From NCBI GenBank assembly GCA_015062045.1, contig SUVJ01000003.1, positions 1 through 64,000 of the forward strand: a DNA stretch of 64,000 nt, given 5' to 3'. Source of the DNA: Akkermansiaceae bacterium (lineage in GTDB: Bacteria; Verrucomicrobiota; Verrucomicrobiia; Verrucomicrobiales; Akkermansiaceae). The notes below the pieces were generated by a model. That model searched no databases, was not told where the DNA came from, and saw only the letters and a program-made list of their open reading frames with translations. The translations under genes were made by a program, and so were the position numbers. Every line of letters starts with the position of its first letter. Position 1 is the first letter of the stretch. Below, in pieces: positions 33,441-41,839 of this stretch.

Positions 33441-33469
33441 TTGCAAAGTCTCCCGCTATTTGCTAAGAT
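33441..33469 (+). promoter_or_regulatory. Promoter TTGCAA-17-TAAGAT, leaderless geometry
   Basis: -35 TTGCAA at 33441-33446, 17-bp spacer, -10 TAAGAT at 33464-33469. The ATG at 33478 follows after 8 nt. An earlier in-frame ATG (33460) lies inside the spacer, so it is excluded. Confidence 0.65.
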
Positions 33470-33477
33470 ACAGGACG

Positions 33478-34296
33478 ATGAAACGCCCTTTATTTTGTGA
33501 GCTTTGCCCATTTGCTTTCCGTTTGTCCAGACTGAAAGGGGTACTTTTGCGTAAACTTAAGGACGCCCTGAGCTCACAGAAGTTTTGCAAAGAAAAAGTG
33601 GCGCAAGCCCTGCCGCAGAGCATAGCATGCCATGCCTCGCTGATACGCCGCAAGCTGGCGGGGGTAAATGAGGAGTTGCAGGAGAATAAAGCCAAAAACT
33701 TGGCATTGGCAGCCCCCTGCATCAACGGGGTACTCATACGCCCGGGGGAAACCTTCTCTTTTTGGCATTTGGTAGGCAACACAACGGCAAAAAAGGGGTA
33801 TTTACCGGGGTTATTCATAGCCTGCGGCAAACCGCAAGCCGGCATAGGCGGGGGCATGTGCCAAATGACCAACCTTTTGCATTGGATGGTGCTGCACTCT
33901 GAGCTCACGATAACGGAGCACCACCACCACGAGCGTTTTAACCTGTTTCCGGATGCCGGGCGGCAGGTGCCGTTCGGGCTGGGCACAAGCATTGCATACA
34001 ATTATTTGGATTACCGCGTTACCAATAACACAACCCGCACCTACCAGTTTTTGTTGTATACGGATGGTGAATACCTGCGTGGCGAATTACGCGCGGATGC
34101 CCCGCAAGAGCTCCGCTACAGCATACGGGCGGAAAATGACCGCTTTACCAAAGAAAATGAGATGATATACCGCTGCGGGGATGTTTACAGAGATATTTGC
34201 ACTACAGACGGCACCGTATGCAAAACAGAACACCTGCTGCGCACCCATGCGCAGGTGATGTATGAGGTTGAGGCTGCACAGCTCAGCGACAATTAA
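33478..34296 (+). CDS. VanW family protein
   Basis: 272 aa from ATG at 33478. The VanW domain is clear: INGVLIRPGETFSFWHLVGNTTAKKGYLPG, AGIGGGMCQMTNLLHWMVLHSELTITEHHHH and VPFGLGTSIAYNYLDYRVTNNT. VanW proteins are named from a glycopeptide-resistance cluster, but the domain's activity is unknown and no other van genes are here. There is no signal peptide; the N-terminus is basic. The 3' end overlaps the convergent TatD-family gene by 14 bases. The start is set by the promoter position. Confidence 0.9.
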   Translation: MKRPLFCELCPFAFRLSRLKGVLLRKLKDALSSQKFCKEKVAQALPQSIACHASLIRRKLAGVNEELQENKAKNLALAAPCINGVLIRPGETFSFWHLVGNTTAKKGYLPGLFIACGKPQAGIGGGMCQMTNLLHWMVLHSELTITEHHHHERFNLFPDAGRQVPFGLGTSIAYNYLDYRVTNNTTRTYQFLLYTDGEYLRGELRADAPQELRYSIRAENDRFTKENEMIYRCGDVYRDICTTDGTVCKTEHLLRTHAQVMYEVEAAQLSDN

Positions 34297-34903
34297 AGCC
34301 GCCACGCAGCAAGCGGAACAGGGCCAACGTGCGCGGCCAAGACTCCGGCGCGGCATCAGACTCGGGGAACAACTTACCCTCCGGTATGCGGGCATAGCGC
34401 TCCTCTGCCTTAGAGTGGGCCAGCTCCCTTAACCCGACGGAGAACACTGCCCCCAGAGCCAAAAACTCCCGCGCAAGCTCATGAGAGCCGCTCCAGGCAT
34501 GCAAGAGCACACGGGGCAAGGTATTGCACCGGGCACGCTCCTTTAAAATGCCCAACAGCTCCGCATGTGCACGCACGCAATGCAAATGAACCAGGCGGTC
34601 ATGGCGAAAAGCCGCGCCCAAATGCAAATGCAACAGCAGGCGTTGAGCCTCCAGCGTGTGCAGATGCTTATCCGAGGCATCCAAGCCGGTTTCCCCCACC
34701 TGAGCAGAGGGATGCCGGTAGAGCCAATCATCCAGCTCGAACGCAAAATCCGCGGGGTTCTGCACCTCATGCGCATGCCAAGGGTGTACACCAAAACAAG
34801 GGGTCATGCTTTTTTGCTCGGCAATGTGCGGCCAATCTGCCATGGTAACGGCGCATAAATTGCCCCCTGCCGGGTTAGGGTGGTGTGTGTGGTAATCTAT
34901 CAT
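34283..34903 (-). CDS. TatD family hydrolase
   Basis: 206 aa, shorter than typical TatD (about 260). Metal-binding signatures: MIDYHTHHP at the N-terminus (HxH), CFGVHPWHA, QVGETGLD, LVHLHCVRA and LLHAWSGS. TatD enzymes are metal-dependent nucleases/hydrolases. The start at 34903 overlaps the radC stop by 4 nt (ATGA). An upstream ATG at 34945 would lie within radC. Cotranscription with radC suggests a DNA repair or nuclease role. The last 14 bases overlap VanW tail-to-tail. Confidence 0.85.
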   Translation of the reverse strand: MIDYHTHHPNPAGGNLCAVTMADWPHIAEQKSMTPCFGVHPWHAHEVQNPADFAFELDDWLYRHPSAQVGETGLDASDKHLHTLEAQRLLLHLHLGAAFRHDRLVHLHCVRAHAELLGILKERARCNTLPRVLLHAWSGSHELAREFLALGAVFSVGLRELAHSKAEERYARIPEGKLFPESDAAPESWPRTLALFRLLRGGFNCR

Positions 34904-35634
34904 GATTTTATATAACCGTGTTCTGCAAAGCTGTAATAAGGGCACGGCTGCTCCGAATCTACCGCGCCTATAATCACGTGATCCAGCAAGGGGATACCGA
35001 GGAGCTCACCGGCCTCCTTGATATTATTGGTAATGGCAATATCCTGCGCACTGGGGAGGGTGCTGCCACTGGGGTGATTATGCGCCATAATAACCTTGCC
35101 GGCATTGTAGCGGATGGCGGCAGAAAAGATGTTGCGGGCATGAGTTATTGTACGCGTGAGCGTACCAACGGCAACACGCTCCATGCGTATAAGGCGGCGG
35201 CGGGCATCCAACAGCAATACACACATCACCTCCTGCGATTCATAGCGCAGTTCTCCCACCAAATACTCATACACCTTACGGGCAGTCCCCATATCCTCCC
35301 GCTCCATGCTGTCTCGGGTGGCTCGATGCCCCAGCTCAAAAACCGCAGCCAAGGTGGCAGCCTTGGCCGGGCCAATGCCCTTAATCAGGGCTCGAATCTC
35401 GGCGGCCTCCATCTGCCCCAGGTTAGCCAAACTACCGGCCTCTTTTTTCAGGCGGGCGGCCAGTTGCAATACATTGCACCCGTGTAATCCGGTACGCAAA
35501 AAAAGTGCCAACAGCTCTTCATCCGTCAATGCTTTACGCCCGCGAGAAAATATCTTCTCGCGCGGCATATCATCCTTAAGCACACTGTCACACAGTTTAC
35601 GGCTAAGCGGGTTATTTTCCGGGCGGCTCCCCAT
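34900..35634 (-). CDS. radC: RadC family JAB/MPN protein
   Basis: 244 aa. An N-terminal helix-hairpin-helix region (LIKGIGPAKAATLAAVFELG, about 84-102) is followed by the JAB metalloprotease-like domain with ARNIFSAAIRYNAGKVIMAHNHPSGSTLPSAQD. Zinc ligands His185, His187 and Asp198 are present. RadC is widespread; a direct role in repair is doubtful. A TATAAA box ends 5 nt before the ATG, but no clear -35 was found. It is followed by the TatD gene with a 4-nt overlap. Confidence 0.93.
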   Translation of the reverse strand: MGSRPENNPLSRKLCDSVLKDDMPREKIFSRGRKALTDEELLALFLRTGLHGCNVLQLAARLKKEAGSLANLGQMEAAEIRALIKGIGPAKAATLAAVFELGHRATRDSMEREDMGTARKVYEYLVGELRYESQEVMCVLLLDARRRLIRMERVAVGTLTRTITHARNIFSAAIRYNAGKVIMAHNHPSGSTLPSAQDIAITNNIKEAGELLGIPLLDHVIIGAVDSEQPCPYYSFAEHGYIKS

Positions 35635-35660
35635 GGTGTTTTATAAAGTAACTTTTGCGT

Positions 35661-35702
35661 AAAAAAGCACCTGCAAGAGAAAGCCTCCCCGGCAGGTGCC
35701 TT
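35661..35702 (-). terminator. Terminator of the tail-specific protease gene
   Basis: GCACCTGC (35667-35674) pairs with GCAGGTGC (35692-35699). On the minus strand TTTTTTACG follows. It lies about 35 bases beyond the stop. Confidence 0.8.
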
Positions 35703-35735
35703 TATAGGTATTCAATCTACTGCGAGCAGAGAAAC

Positions 35736-37955
35736 TCAGGGCATCTCCAACATATCATTAACAATGTTGAGAGACTCACGAAGAATGGGATCGAGAGTGA
35801 AGGGATACTCTACCTCCTCCTCCAATTCCTCCTCGGGGTCCTTAACCTCCTCCATGTATTTCTCATCATCATTTTTGGTAATGACGGGCAATTCAGCTAA
35901 CTCCACATCATCCAACTTAAGGCGGCGAACGCACAATTTGGAGGCATCCTGCTCTGCCATGGCGGCATAGCGCACCTTGCGGTCTGCGGTAATGGCTTTC
36001 CGGCGGTTGACAAGTTCCGCATTTTCGGCAGCACGGGTAGCCTTATTGAGGGAGTCCGTGTTCTCCTCTGTAATGCGGCGGCGGTAGTCGATGTTCCACT
36101 TGGCATCCTGCAGGTCCTTATCAGCGGCCACACGGGCAGCGCTGCGGCGGGCAAGCTCCGGCAAAATGCGGGCAATGCGGCCATCCTTCACATAACCGGC
36201 GGCAGCGGGGATTTCATCGTAGGGCATCACGTAGTCCAGCTCTGCCTCACCCAGCTGCAGGGCAGCTGTGCTCATGGGCAGTACAATGTCACTCTCCACA
36301 CCCTTTTTCTGGGTGGATGCACCGTTAATGCGGTAGAACTTCTGCACTGTCACCTTAATCATACCGGCACCCTCTCTGGAGGAGAAGTAGGGCAGGTAAT
36401 CTGCCAAGCTGCGGGGTATTTGCACCGTTCCTTTACCGAAGGTGGATTCATCACCCACAATAACGGCACGGCCATAGTCTGCCATGGCTCCGGCAAAAAT
36501 CTCTGAGGCAGAGGCACTGAGCTTGTTGCAGATAACGACAACCTCGCCGTCGAAAATCTTTTTACCGCTCACGGTAAGGCGCTCGCGGTGGCCGCGGGGG
36601 TCTCTCACCTGCACCACGGGGCCGGCACCGGTGAAAAAGCCCACCATCTTGCGCACCTCCTCCAAAGAACCGCCACCGTTGAAGCGGAGGTCTACGATGA
36701 GGCCCTCCACATTCTCCTTCTGCATGCGGACAATGAGTTTTTTGACATCTGCGGCGCAACGCACACCGCCGGTGGCATCAAGGTCCATATAGAAGGACGG
36801 CAGGGTCAGAATACCGATGCGGCGAGACTTGCCATCCGGCAGAGTCATCTCCACAATTTTAGCACTGGCCAGAGACTCGGACATGGGCACTTCATCTCGC
36901 ACAATCACCACCTCTCGCTCCTCTGCACCTTCGCCGGAGAGCACGCGCAACTTAACGGGCACGCCCTGCTTACCGCGCACCAGGTCTACAACCTTATCAA
37001 TGCTCATGTACATGATGTCCACCCACTGGCCATCGTTGAGGCTGTCTACGGCAATAATACGATCACCGAGTTTGAGCTGGCCGTTCTTGGCAGCGGGGCC
37101 ACCCTTTACAATGCCTTCAATGCGGGTGGTACCGTCATCCTGCTCGCTGAGCTGGGCACCGATACCCACGATAGAGGCCTTAATCATATCCTTGAAACGC
37201 TGCTCCTCCTTAGCGCTCATGTAATCGCTGTGGGGGTCGTATGTGCGGGCAACGGCATTGAGCAGTGTTGCCACCATGTCCTCGGTATCTGCCTCCTGCA
37301 CCTCGTTGCGCAAACGCTTGAGGCGAGCAGCCAATTTTTCTGCAACGGGCTTTTCCTTGAGCATGGGGTCCGGCTTACCCTTCTCCGCAGCCAAGCGGCT
37401 CACATTTTCACGGCGCAGCACCTCGGTAAGCACCATGTCATCCACCATATCACGCCAGGCTTGGTCAAGCTCCGCACTGTTCTTAGCGCGGGGCAATTTG
37501 CGGCGGGAGCGCGGGGTGGTGCGGTCCGTATCAAAAGAGGGCAACTGCTTCTCATAAGAAGCCAGCAACTGCTCAGCTTTGTCAATGTGGGCAAGCGCGC
37601 GGGTGGAGAACTCATAGTGCAGAGCCTCTGCAAAGTCACGGGTGCGCCCGGCCAACAAATAATCCCCGAAAGAGGAGGCATACTTATCACGCAGCATGGC
37701 GGCATCTTCCTCCGTAAAGTAAAGTTGCTGCGGGTCTACAAGCTGCATGTAGCTCTCCAAAAACTTGGCATACATAGCCGAGGAGAAACGCGTACGGGAG
37801 TAGTGCGCATTTTGTAATACCAGCGCAAATTGTTTGCCGATGGTATCATAATCGGGCTCGGCATAACTGACGGATGTGCAGGAAACAACACCCGCAGCAA
37901 CAGCTGCGGCCGTAAACGCCATGCGGCGAAAGCGGCTCAGGATATTCATTTTCAT
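35736..37955 (-). CDS. prc: Carboxy-terminal (tail-specific) protease, Prc family
   Basis: 739 aa from ATG at 37955, which begins a signal peptide (MKMNILSRFRRMAFTAAAVA then VVSC, possibly a lipobox). An upstream ATG at 38009 lies before the promoter. An N-terminal helical domain is followed by a PDZ domain (about 258-350, IVGIGAQL ... GGPAAKNGQLKLGDRIIAVD) and the S41 catalytic domain. The Ser-Lys dyad is Ser482 in KLSASASEIF and Lys508 in STFGKGTVQ, with Asp493 in MADYG. A C-terminal DUF3340-like part ends in a Glu-rich tail. It degrades or trims periplasmic proteins, including envelope and wall enzymes. Single gene with terminator. Confidence 0.93.
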   Translation of the reverse strand: MKMNILSRFRRMAFTAAAVAAGVVSCTSVSYAEPDYDTIGKQFALVLQNAHYSRTRFSSAMYAKFLESYMQLVDPQQLYFTEEDAAMLRDKYASSFGDYLLAGRTRDFAEALHYEFSTRALAHIDKAEQLLASYEKQLPSFDTDRTTPRSRRKLPRAKNSAELDQAWRDMVDDMVLTEVLRRENVSRLAAEKGKPDPMLKEKPVAEKLAARLKRLRNEVQEADTEDMVATLLNAVARTYDPHSDYMSAKEEQRFKDMIKASIVGIGAQLSEQDDGTTRIEGIVKGGPAAKNGQLKLGDRIIAVDSLNDGQWVDIMYMSIDKVVDLVRGKQGVPVKLRVLSGEGAEEREVVIVRDEVPMSESLASAKIVEMTLPDGKSRRIGILTLPSFYMDLDATGGVRCAADVKKLIVRMQKENVEGLIVDLRFNGGGSLEEVRKMVGFFTGAGPVVQVRDPRGHRERLTVSGKKIFDGEVVVICNKLSASASEIFAGAMADYGRAVIVGDESTFGKGTVQIPRSLADYLPYFSSREGAGMIKVTVQKFYRINGASTQKKGVESDIVLPMSTAALQLGEAELDYVMPYDEIPAAAGYVKDGRIARILPELARRSAARVAADKDLQDAKWNIDYRRRITEENTDSLNKATRAAENAELVNRRKAITADRKVRYAAMAEQDASKLCVRRLKLDDVELAELPVITKNDDEKYMEEVKDPEEELEEEVEYPFTLDPILRESLNIVNDMLEMP

Positions 37956-37967
37956 AACGTGTAAATT

Positions 37968-38003
37968 AATGTATATTGGTAGCCCTGCCGTGCAACGGCA
38001 GGG
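37968..38003 (-). promoter_or_regulatory. Promoter TTGCAC-16-TACATT with palindrome over the -35 box
   Basis: Minus strand: -35 TTGCAC at 37995-37990, 16-bp spacer, -10 TACATT at 37973-37968, then 12 nt to the ATG at 37955. A perfect 9-bp palindrome (CCCTGCCGT at 37983-37991, ACGGCAGGG at 37995-38003) covers the -35 box. It could be an operator or the terminator of the gene upstream. Confidence 0.5.
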
Positions 38004-38117
38004 GCGCACGCACCTTCTTCAAGATGACTTGCAAATATAGACACACAAAATGCCCGTTTCTATCAAAAAAAGTTCACGGTATGACAAAAACGGACATTCA
38101 AGGTATAAAAGGAGCTA

Positions 38118-38531
38118 TCAGGCCTTGCGGGCTTTGCGGGGTTTACGGGGTTTACGAGCCTTAACCATTTTGTACCCCAAAGAGGAGCAAAGGTCTCCAA
38201 TTTGGCGTTCAAGCATGGTAACACGATTCTTTGATTCCTTGAGGGAGGCATCCAAATGAGCAGCCTTAACCCTGGCCTTGCGTACATCGTTCTTGAGGCT
38301 CTTGGTATCAGCGGTTACAACCTCAACCGGCTTATCAACTTTGCGGCGTCCCTTCGGCTGGGGTTTGAAACGCGCCATCATGGCATCCTCTGCCTGCTTT
38401 TTCCAAAGGGAAATCAATGTGGCGGCAATACCCTTTTCTTTTGCAATATCCTGAATGGAACGCTTACGGGAAAACACCATTTTGATAATGTCCAACTTCT
38501 CTTCTGCTGTGTATGAGGCTTTATTTTTCAT
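38118..38531 (-). CDS. IS3-type HTH protein with coiled coil and basic tail
   Basis: 137 aa. Residues about 5-50 (YTAEEKLDIIKMVFSRKRSIQDIAKEKGIAATLISLWKKQAEDAM) form the helix-turn-helix of IS3/IS911 OrfA transposase subunits. A Lys-rich linker and a helical stretch with heptad-like hydrophobics (SLKNDVRKARVKAAHLDASLKESKNRVTMLERQIGDL) follow. The end, KMVKARKPRKPRKARKA, is a histone-like basic tail not found in OrfA. No OrfB or terminal repeats are seen nearby. It may be a domesticated transposase subunit acting as a DNA-binding protein; the alternative is an IS remnant. Confidence 0.65.
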   Translation of the reverse strand: MKNKASYTAEEKLDIIKMVFSRKRSIQDIAKEKGIAATLISLWKKQAEDAMMARFKPQPKGRRKVDKPVEVVTADTKSLKNDVRKARVKAAHLDASLKESKNRVTMLERQIGDLCSSLGYKMVKARKPRKPRKARKA

Positions 38532-38744
38532 AAAAAAATATCTGTGCTTCTATATATACCTGTTTCGCACCGTGTTTGCAAGCACAAAATGCAAAAAGGC
38601 AGGCATAAAATATAATCCCTCAGAAACAGGAGCACATACAAATCAACATTTTAGCTATATACCCCATACTAAAACCACAAGATAATTTAAATAAAATAAG
38701 CGCAAAAGGCAATATCAACGGGGCAAATTATCTGATATTTCGTG
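38532..38744. other. AT-rich intergenic region, no gene seen
   Basis: 213 bases between the HTH gene and thiE. AT-rich, with no hairpin, promoter pair or reading frame that stands out. Confidence 0.4.
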
Positions 38745-39386
38745 TCAATTTACAGCAGCATTCATCGTATCGATGACATTTGCCGCGGCGGCGGCAATAT
38801 CTGCCTGTTGTAACAACCAAGAGACAATGACCACCCGTTTTGCACCGGCCGCCAACACTTGCGGCAAGGTATCACTGTTAATACCACCTATACAAAACAT
38901 GGGCAGCTCACCAACGGCAGCCTGCACGGCAGAAATATCCTGCATGCCGATGGATGCCCGCCCCGGCTTGGTACCGGTAGGGAACAAGGGGCCAAAGCCG
39001 ATGTAGTCCGCCCCCTCTGCCATAGCAGCTAAAGCTTGTTGAGGGCTGTGGGTGGAGCGCCCCACCAGCATGCCATCCCCCACCACCCGGCGTACCGCCT
39101 CCAAAGGGCCGGCATCCTGCCCCACATGCACGGCATCCGCCCCTATCTCCGCCGCCATTTCCGGGTAATCATTCAGCACAAAGATGGCTCCGTGTTCACG
39201 ACAAACGGCTTGCATATCAACCGCTAAACGCTGCACTTGCGGCAATGGCATCCCCTTAGCCCGCAACTGTATAATACGCACCCCACCGGCAATAAGCGCC
39301 AAGGTGCGTGGCACAACCTGCTGCGGGCTTGTGTACCCCATATCCACAATACCATACAAACGGCATGAGCTTAAGATATCTTTCAT
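38745..39386 (-). CDS. thiE: Thiamine phosphate synthase
   Basis: 213 aa from ATG at 39386, preceded by AGGAGG one base upstream of the ATG (unusually close). An in-frame ATG at 39422 adds an unrelated 12 residues. TIM-barrel motifs: IIQLRAKGMPL, FVLNDYPEMAAEIGADAVHVGQDAG, LVGRSTHSPQQALAAM, ADYIGFGPLFPTGTKP and FCIGGINSDTL. It joins HMP-PP and thiazole phosphate to thiamine phosphate. It is divergent from the Thi4-like gene, which makes the thiazole half. No TPP riboswitch was recognised in the 132-bp intergenic region. Confidence 0.93.
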   Translation of the reverse strand: MKDILSSCRLYGIVDMGYTSPQQVVPRTLALIAGGVRIIQLRAKGMPLPQVQRLAVDMQAVCREHGAIFVLNDYPEMAAEIGADAVHVGQDAGPLEAVRRVVGDGMLVGRSTHSPQQALAAMAEGADYIGFGPLFPTGTKPGRASIGMQDISAVQAAVGELPMFCIGGINSDTLPQVLAAGAKRVVIVSWLLQQADIAAAAANVIDTMNAAVN

Positions 39387-39483
39387 GCCTCCTACTCTGC
39401 CACAAAGAGTACACCACCGCAAGCCTAAACACTATGCGCTACCGTTTTTTTTGTCGCTTGCCTTTTTATGTCAACAAAACAAC

Positions 39484-39511
39484 TTGACTCAGCACATTTT
39501 TACGATATTCT
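39484..39511 (+). promoter_or_regulatory. Promoter TTGACT-16-TATTCT of thi4, leaderless geometry
   Basis: -35 TTGACT at 39484-39489, 16-bp spacer, -10 TATTCT at 39506-39511, then 7 nt to the ATG at 39519. The first in-frame ATG (39468) is upstream of the -35 box. Confidence 0.65.
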
Positions 39512-39518
39512 CACGTAC

Positions 39519-40298
39519 ATGGAAACACTTGTATCTCGCGGAATCATTGAATCATACTTCAATAAATTGCAGGAGTGTCTGGAGCTGGATGCCGCCATTG
39601 TAGGCGGTGGGCCATCCGGCATTGTGGCAGCCTATTACTTAGCCAAAGCCGGGCACAAAGTAGCCTTGTTTGACCGCAAGTTATCCCCCGGCGGCGGCAT
39701 GTGGGGCGGAGCCATGATGTTTAATGACATAGTGGTGCAAGAGGAAGCCTTACCCATTGTGCAGGAGCTGCAGCTGGACTACAAACCCTACCGCGAGGGC
39801 ACATATATTATAGACTCCGTACACGCCACAGCCGGCTTGCTTTACAAAGCCACGCAAGCAGGGGCTACCATTTTTAACTGCTACTCTGTAGAGGATGTTG
39901 TGTACAAGCAGGGGCGTGTTGGCGGCGTGGTGGTGAACTGGACCCCCGTTTTGCGAGAAGGGTTACATGTAGACCCGCTCACCATCATCTCTCACACCGT
40001 GCTGGACGGCACGGGCCATGATTGCGAAATAGCCAAGACCGTAGCCCGCAAAAACGGGGTGCGTCTCAACACCGCCACGGGTGGTGTCATTGGTGAAATG
40101 AGCATGGATGCCGCAGAGGGTGAACGCTCTACCATTGAAAACACCAAAGAGATTTACCCGGGGCTGTTTGTCTCCGGCATGGCAGCAAACGGCGTAAGCG
40201 GCAGTTTCCGCATGGGGCCCATCTTCGGCGGCATGCTGATGAGCGGCAAGAAGGCGGCCGAGCTCATGGGGGCAGCCATACGCCAAGCGCAAGGTTGA
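39519..40298 (+). CDS. Thi4-type thiazole synthase (His variant)
   Basis: 259 aa from ATG at 39519, set by the promoter. The FAD/NAD-binding motif AAIVGGGPSGIVAAYYLA is near residue 26, followed by FDRKLSPGGGMWGGAM and VVVNWTPVLREGLHVDPLTI. At the position of the sacrificial Cys of yeast Thi4 this protein has His150, as in the archaeal (Methanocaldococcus-type) enzymes that use free sulfide catalytically. The C-terminal FVSGMAANGVSGSFRMGPIFGGMLMSG matches the family. It makes the thiazole moiety of thiamine from NAD and glycine. Its presence beside thiE replaces the usual ThiG/ThiS/ThiH route. It is convergent with the histidine kinase, 8 nt apart. Confidence 0.93.
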   Translation: METLVSRGIIESYFNKLQECLELDAAIVGGGPSGIVAAYYLAKAGHKVALFDRKLSPGGGMWGGAMMFNDIVVQEEALPIVQELQLDYKPYREGTYIIDSVHATAGLLYKATQAGATIFNCYSVEDVVYKQGRVGGVVVNWTPVLREGLHVDPLTIISHTVLDGTGHDCEIAKTVARKNGVRLNTATGGVIGEMSMDAAEGERSTIENTKEIYPGLFVSGMAANGVSGSFRMGPIFGGMLMSGKKAAELMGAAIRQAQG

Positions 40299-40306
40299 AC
40301 CCAGCC

Positions 40307-41494
40307 TTAATTTTGAGCCTGTAAAAGAATACAAAATTGCGTGCGCTCGCCGGGAGTGCTGGTAACAGTAATTTTACCGTTATGAGCCTCTACGGCGTGG
40401 CGCACAATCGATAAGCCCAAGCCCGTGCCCTTAACCTGCCCGGTTTTGTCGGCTCGGTAAAATCTGTTAAAGATATAGGGCAGGTCCTCTGCCTCAATCC
40501 CAATGCCGTTGTCTTGCACGGTAATGCACACCTCCCCGTCGGGTGATTTTTGCGCAGTAATCTCCATCATCAACCCCGGGGCAGTATTAACCTTGAGCGC
40601 ATTTTCCACCAAGTTGAAAATGATTTGCGACCAATAAAATCGATCTCCGTGCAGCGGAAACGGTGAGGGGCAAATGTTCACTTTCACCGTAGCGAGTCTG
40701 CTTTGCACCATGCTCTCCAGCTGCAATACCACATCATTAACCAGCTCCTCAAAATCGAACAGCTCTTGCTTTAGCTGCGGGGAAGAGGCGTTCTCCAGAC
40801 GAGACACCGTCAACATACCCTCCACCAAGTGCATGATGCGCTGCAAGTGTTTGTTCATCACCTGCAAAGCCCGCGTACGGTAGGCGGTATCCTGCGCATC
40901 CTCCGGGTTCTCCGAGAGGGTTTCCAGGTAGCCGCGCAAAATGGTAAGCGGCGTGCGCAGCTCATGAGAGGCATTAGCCACAAAGTCTCGGCGTATCACC
41001 TGCGTGCGGTACTCCTCTGTCACATCATGAAATACCACCCCCATGTGGCGGTCCGCATTGCCCAGCGGGGTGGCCGTTATGACATAGCGCATTTCCTTGC
41101 CGTTCTGTTGCAGAGTCAGGGGGCGTGTTTCTGCTTGCCGAGCCTCCAGCAGCTCCGCAATAACGCTGCGCAGCTCCCCTGCCGGCAAAATTTTGAGCAA
41201 ATTGGGTCCACACGCTACATCCACCCCCAATAATTCACCGGCGGGGCGGTTAGCCATCACCACACGCCCCGAGGGGCGCAACAGCAAAAACGGCACCCCC
41301 AACGCCTCCAAAAACAAGGATTTATCATTGCGTACGTGGCTCTCCATATCTCGCAACATGCGGCGCAGGTACTCTTTCTCCGTGTAGTCATTGCGGTGCC
41401 GCTGCCGCTGTGCCTCCATACGGAAATACAGAAAAATGAACGGCAAAACAAAGGCCAAAATCGCCAACGCGATTGCTATATTCCAACTAATCAC
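40307..41494 (-). CDS. Sensor histidine kinase (PhoR-like), orphan
   Basis: 395 aa with a GTG start at 41494. One N-terminal membrane helix (about residues 5-24) is followed by a short coiled coil and a PAS domain (about 58-160, ALGVPFLLLRPSGRVVMANRPAGELLG). The HisKA domain has phospho-acceptor His177 in DFVANASHELRTPL, and HATPase_c carries FNLVENALKVN, VQDNGIGIEAEDLPYIFNRFYRAD and GTGLGLSIVRHAVEAH. No periplasmic sensor domain is present, so the PAS domain is probably the input. No response regulator lies next to it. A near-consensus promoter (TTGACT-16-TATACT) ends 16 nt before the GTG. Confidence 0.92.
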   Translation of the reverse strand: MISWNIAIALAILAFVLPFIFLYFRMEAQRQRHRNDYTEKEYLRRMLRDMESHVRNDKSLFLEALGVPFLLLRPSGRVVMANRPAGELLGVDVACGPNLLKILPAGELRSVIAELLEARQAETRPLTLQQNGKEMRYVITATPLGNADRHMGVVFHDVTEEYRTQVIRRDFVANASHELRTPLTILRGYLETLSENPEDAQDTAYRTRALQVMNKHLQRIMHLVEGMLTVSRLENASSPQLKQELFDFEELVNDVVLQLESMVQSRLATVKVNICPSPFPLHGDRFYWSQIIFNLVENALKVNTAPGLMMEITAQKSPDGEVCITVQDNGIGIEAEDLPYIFNRFYRADKTGQVKGTGLGLSIVRHAVEAHNGKITVTSTPGERTQFCILLQAQN

Positions 41495-41510
41495 GGCAAT
41501 GTTTTACACA

Positions 41511-41538
41511 AGTATAAGAAAAATACCGGCAAAGTCAA
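41511..41538 (-). promoter_or_regulatory. Promoter TTGACT-16-TATACT of the histidine kinase
   Basis: Minus strand: -35 TTGACT at 41538-41533, 16-bp spacer, -10 TATACT at 41516-41511. The leader to the GTG at 41494 is about 10 nt. Confidence 0.7.
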
Positions 41539-41839
41539 TGTGATTTCACCGAACTTGCGTGACATCTCGCCCATCGACACTTATGTGAGCAAAAATTTAC
41601 TGCATCTACATTGAAAAACCGTGCAAAAAAAAGAGGTTGACAAACCACTATGCCTTATGCTATAAGACCATTACGTTCATCTTGGCTACAAAACAAGAAG
41701 AAATGCCTTATTCGAGTCAAAAAGAGGGCGACAGCTTAGTAAAAGCGGCAAGGGTAGGCGTAAGCTCTAGGGCACCGTAATATTAAGCGTGACTTTTAAT
41801 ATAGGGGATATTCCTGCTCTCAAAAAATCAGATAAAGCA
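41539..41839 (+). other. Long leader region with promoter, no gene seen
   Basis: About 300 bases between divergent genes. TTGACA (41637-41642) and TATAAG (41661-41666) with an 18-bp spacer form a plausible promoter for the gene at 41840, giving a leader of about 170 nt. A 25-codon reading frame (41703-41780) lies in the leader, without other support. No known riboswitch was recognised. Confidence 0.45.

Noticed and set aside
39387-39518. TPP riboswitch between thiE and thi4
   Set aside because: The 132-bp gap lacks the conserved TPP (THI-box) sequence elements, and the thi4 promoter leaves almost no leader.
41703-41780. 25-codon frame in the leader of the 41840 gene
   Set aside because: It lacks a ribosome-binding site, promoter fit or recognisable sequence, and length alone is not evidence.
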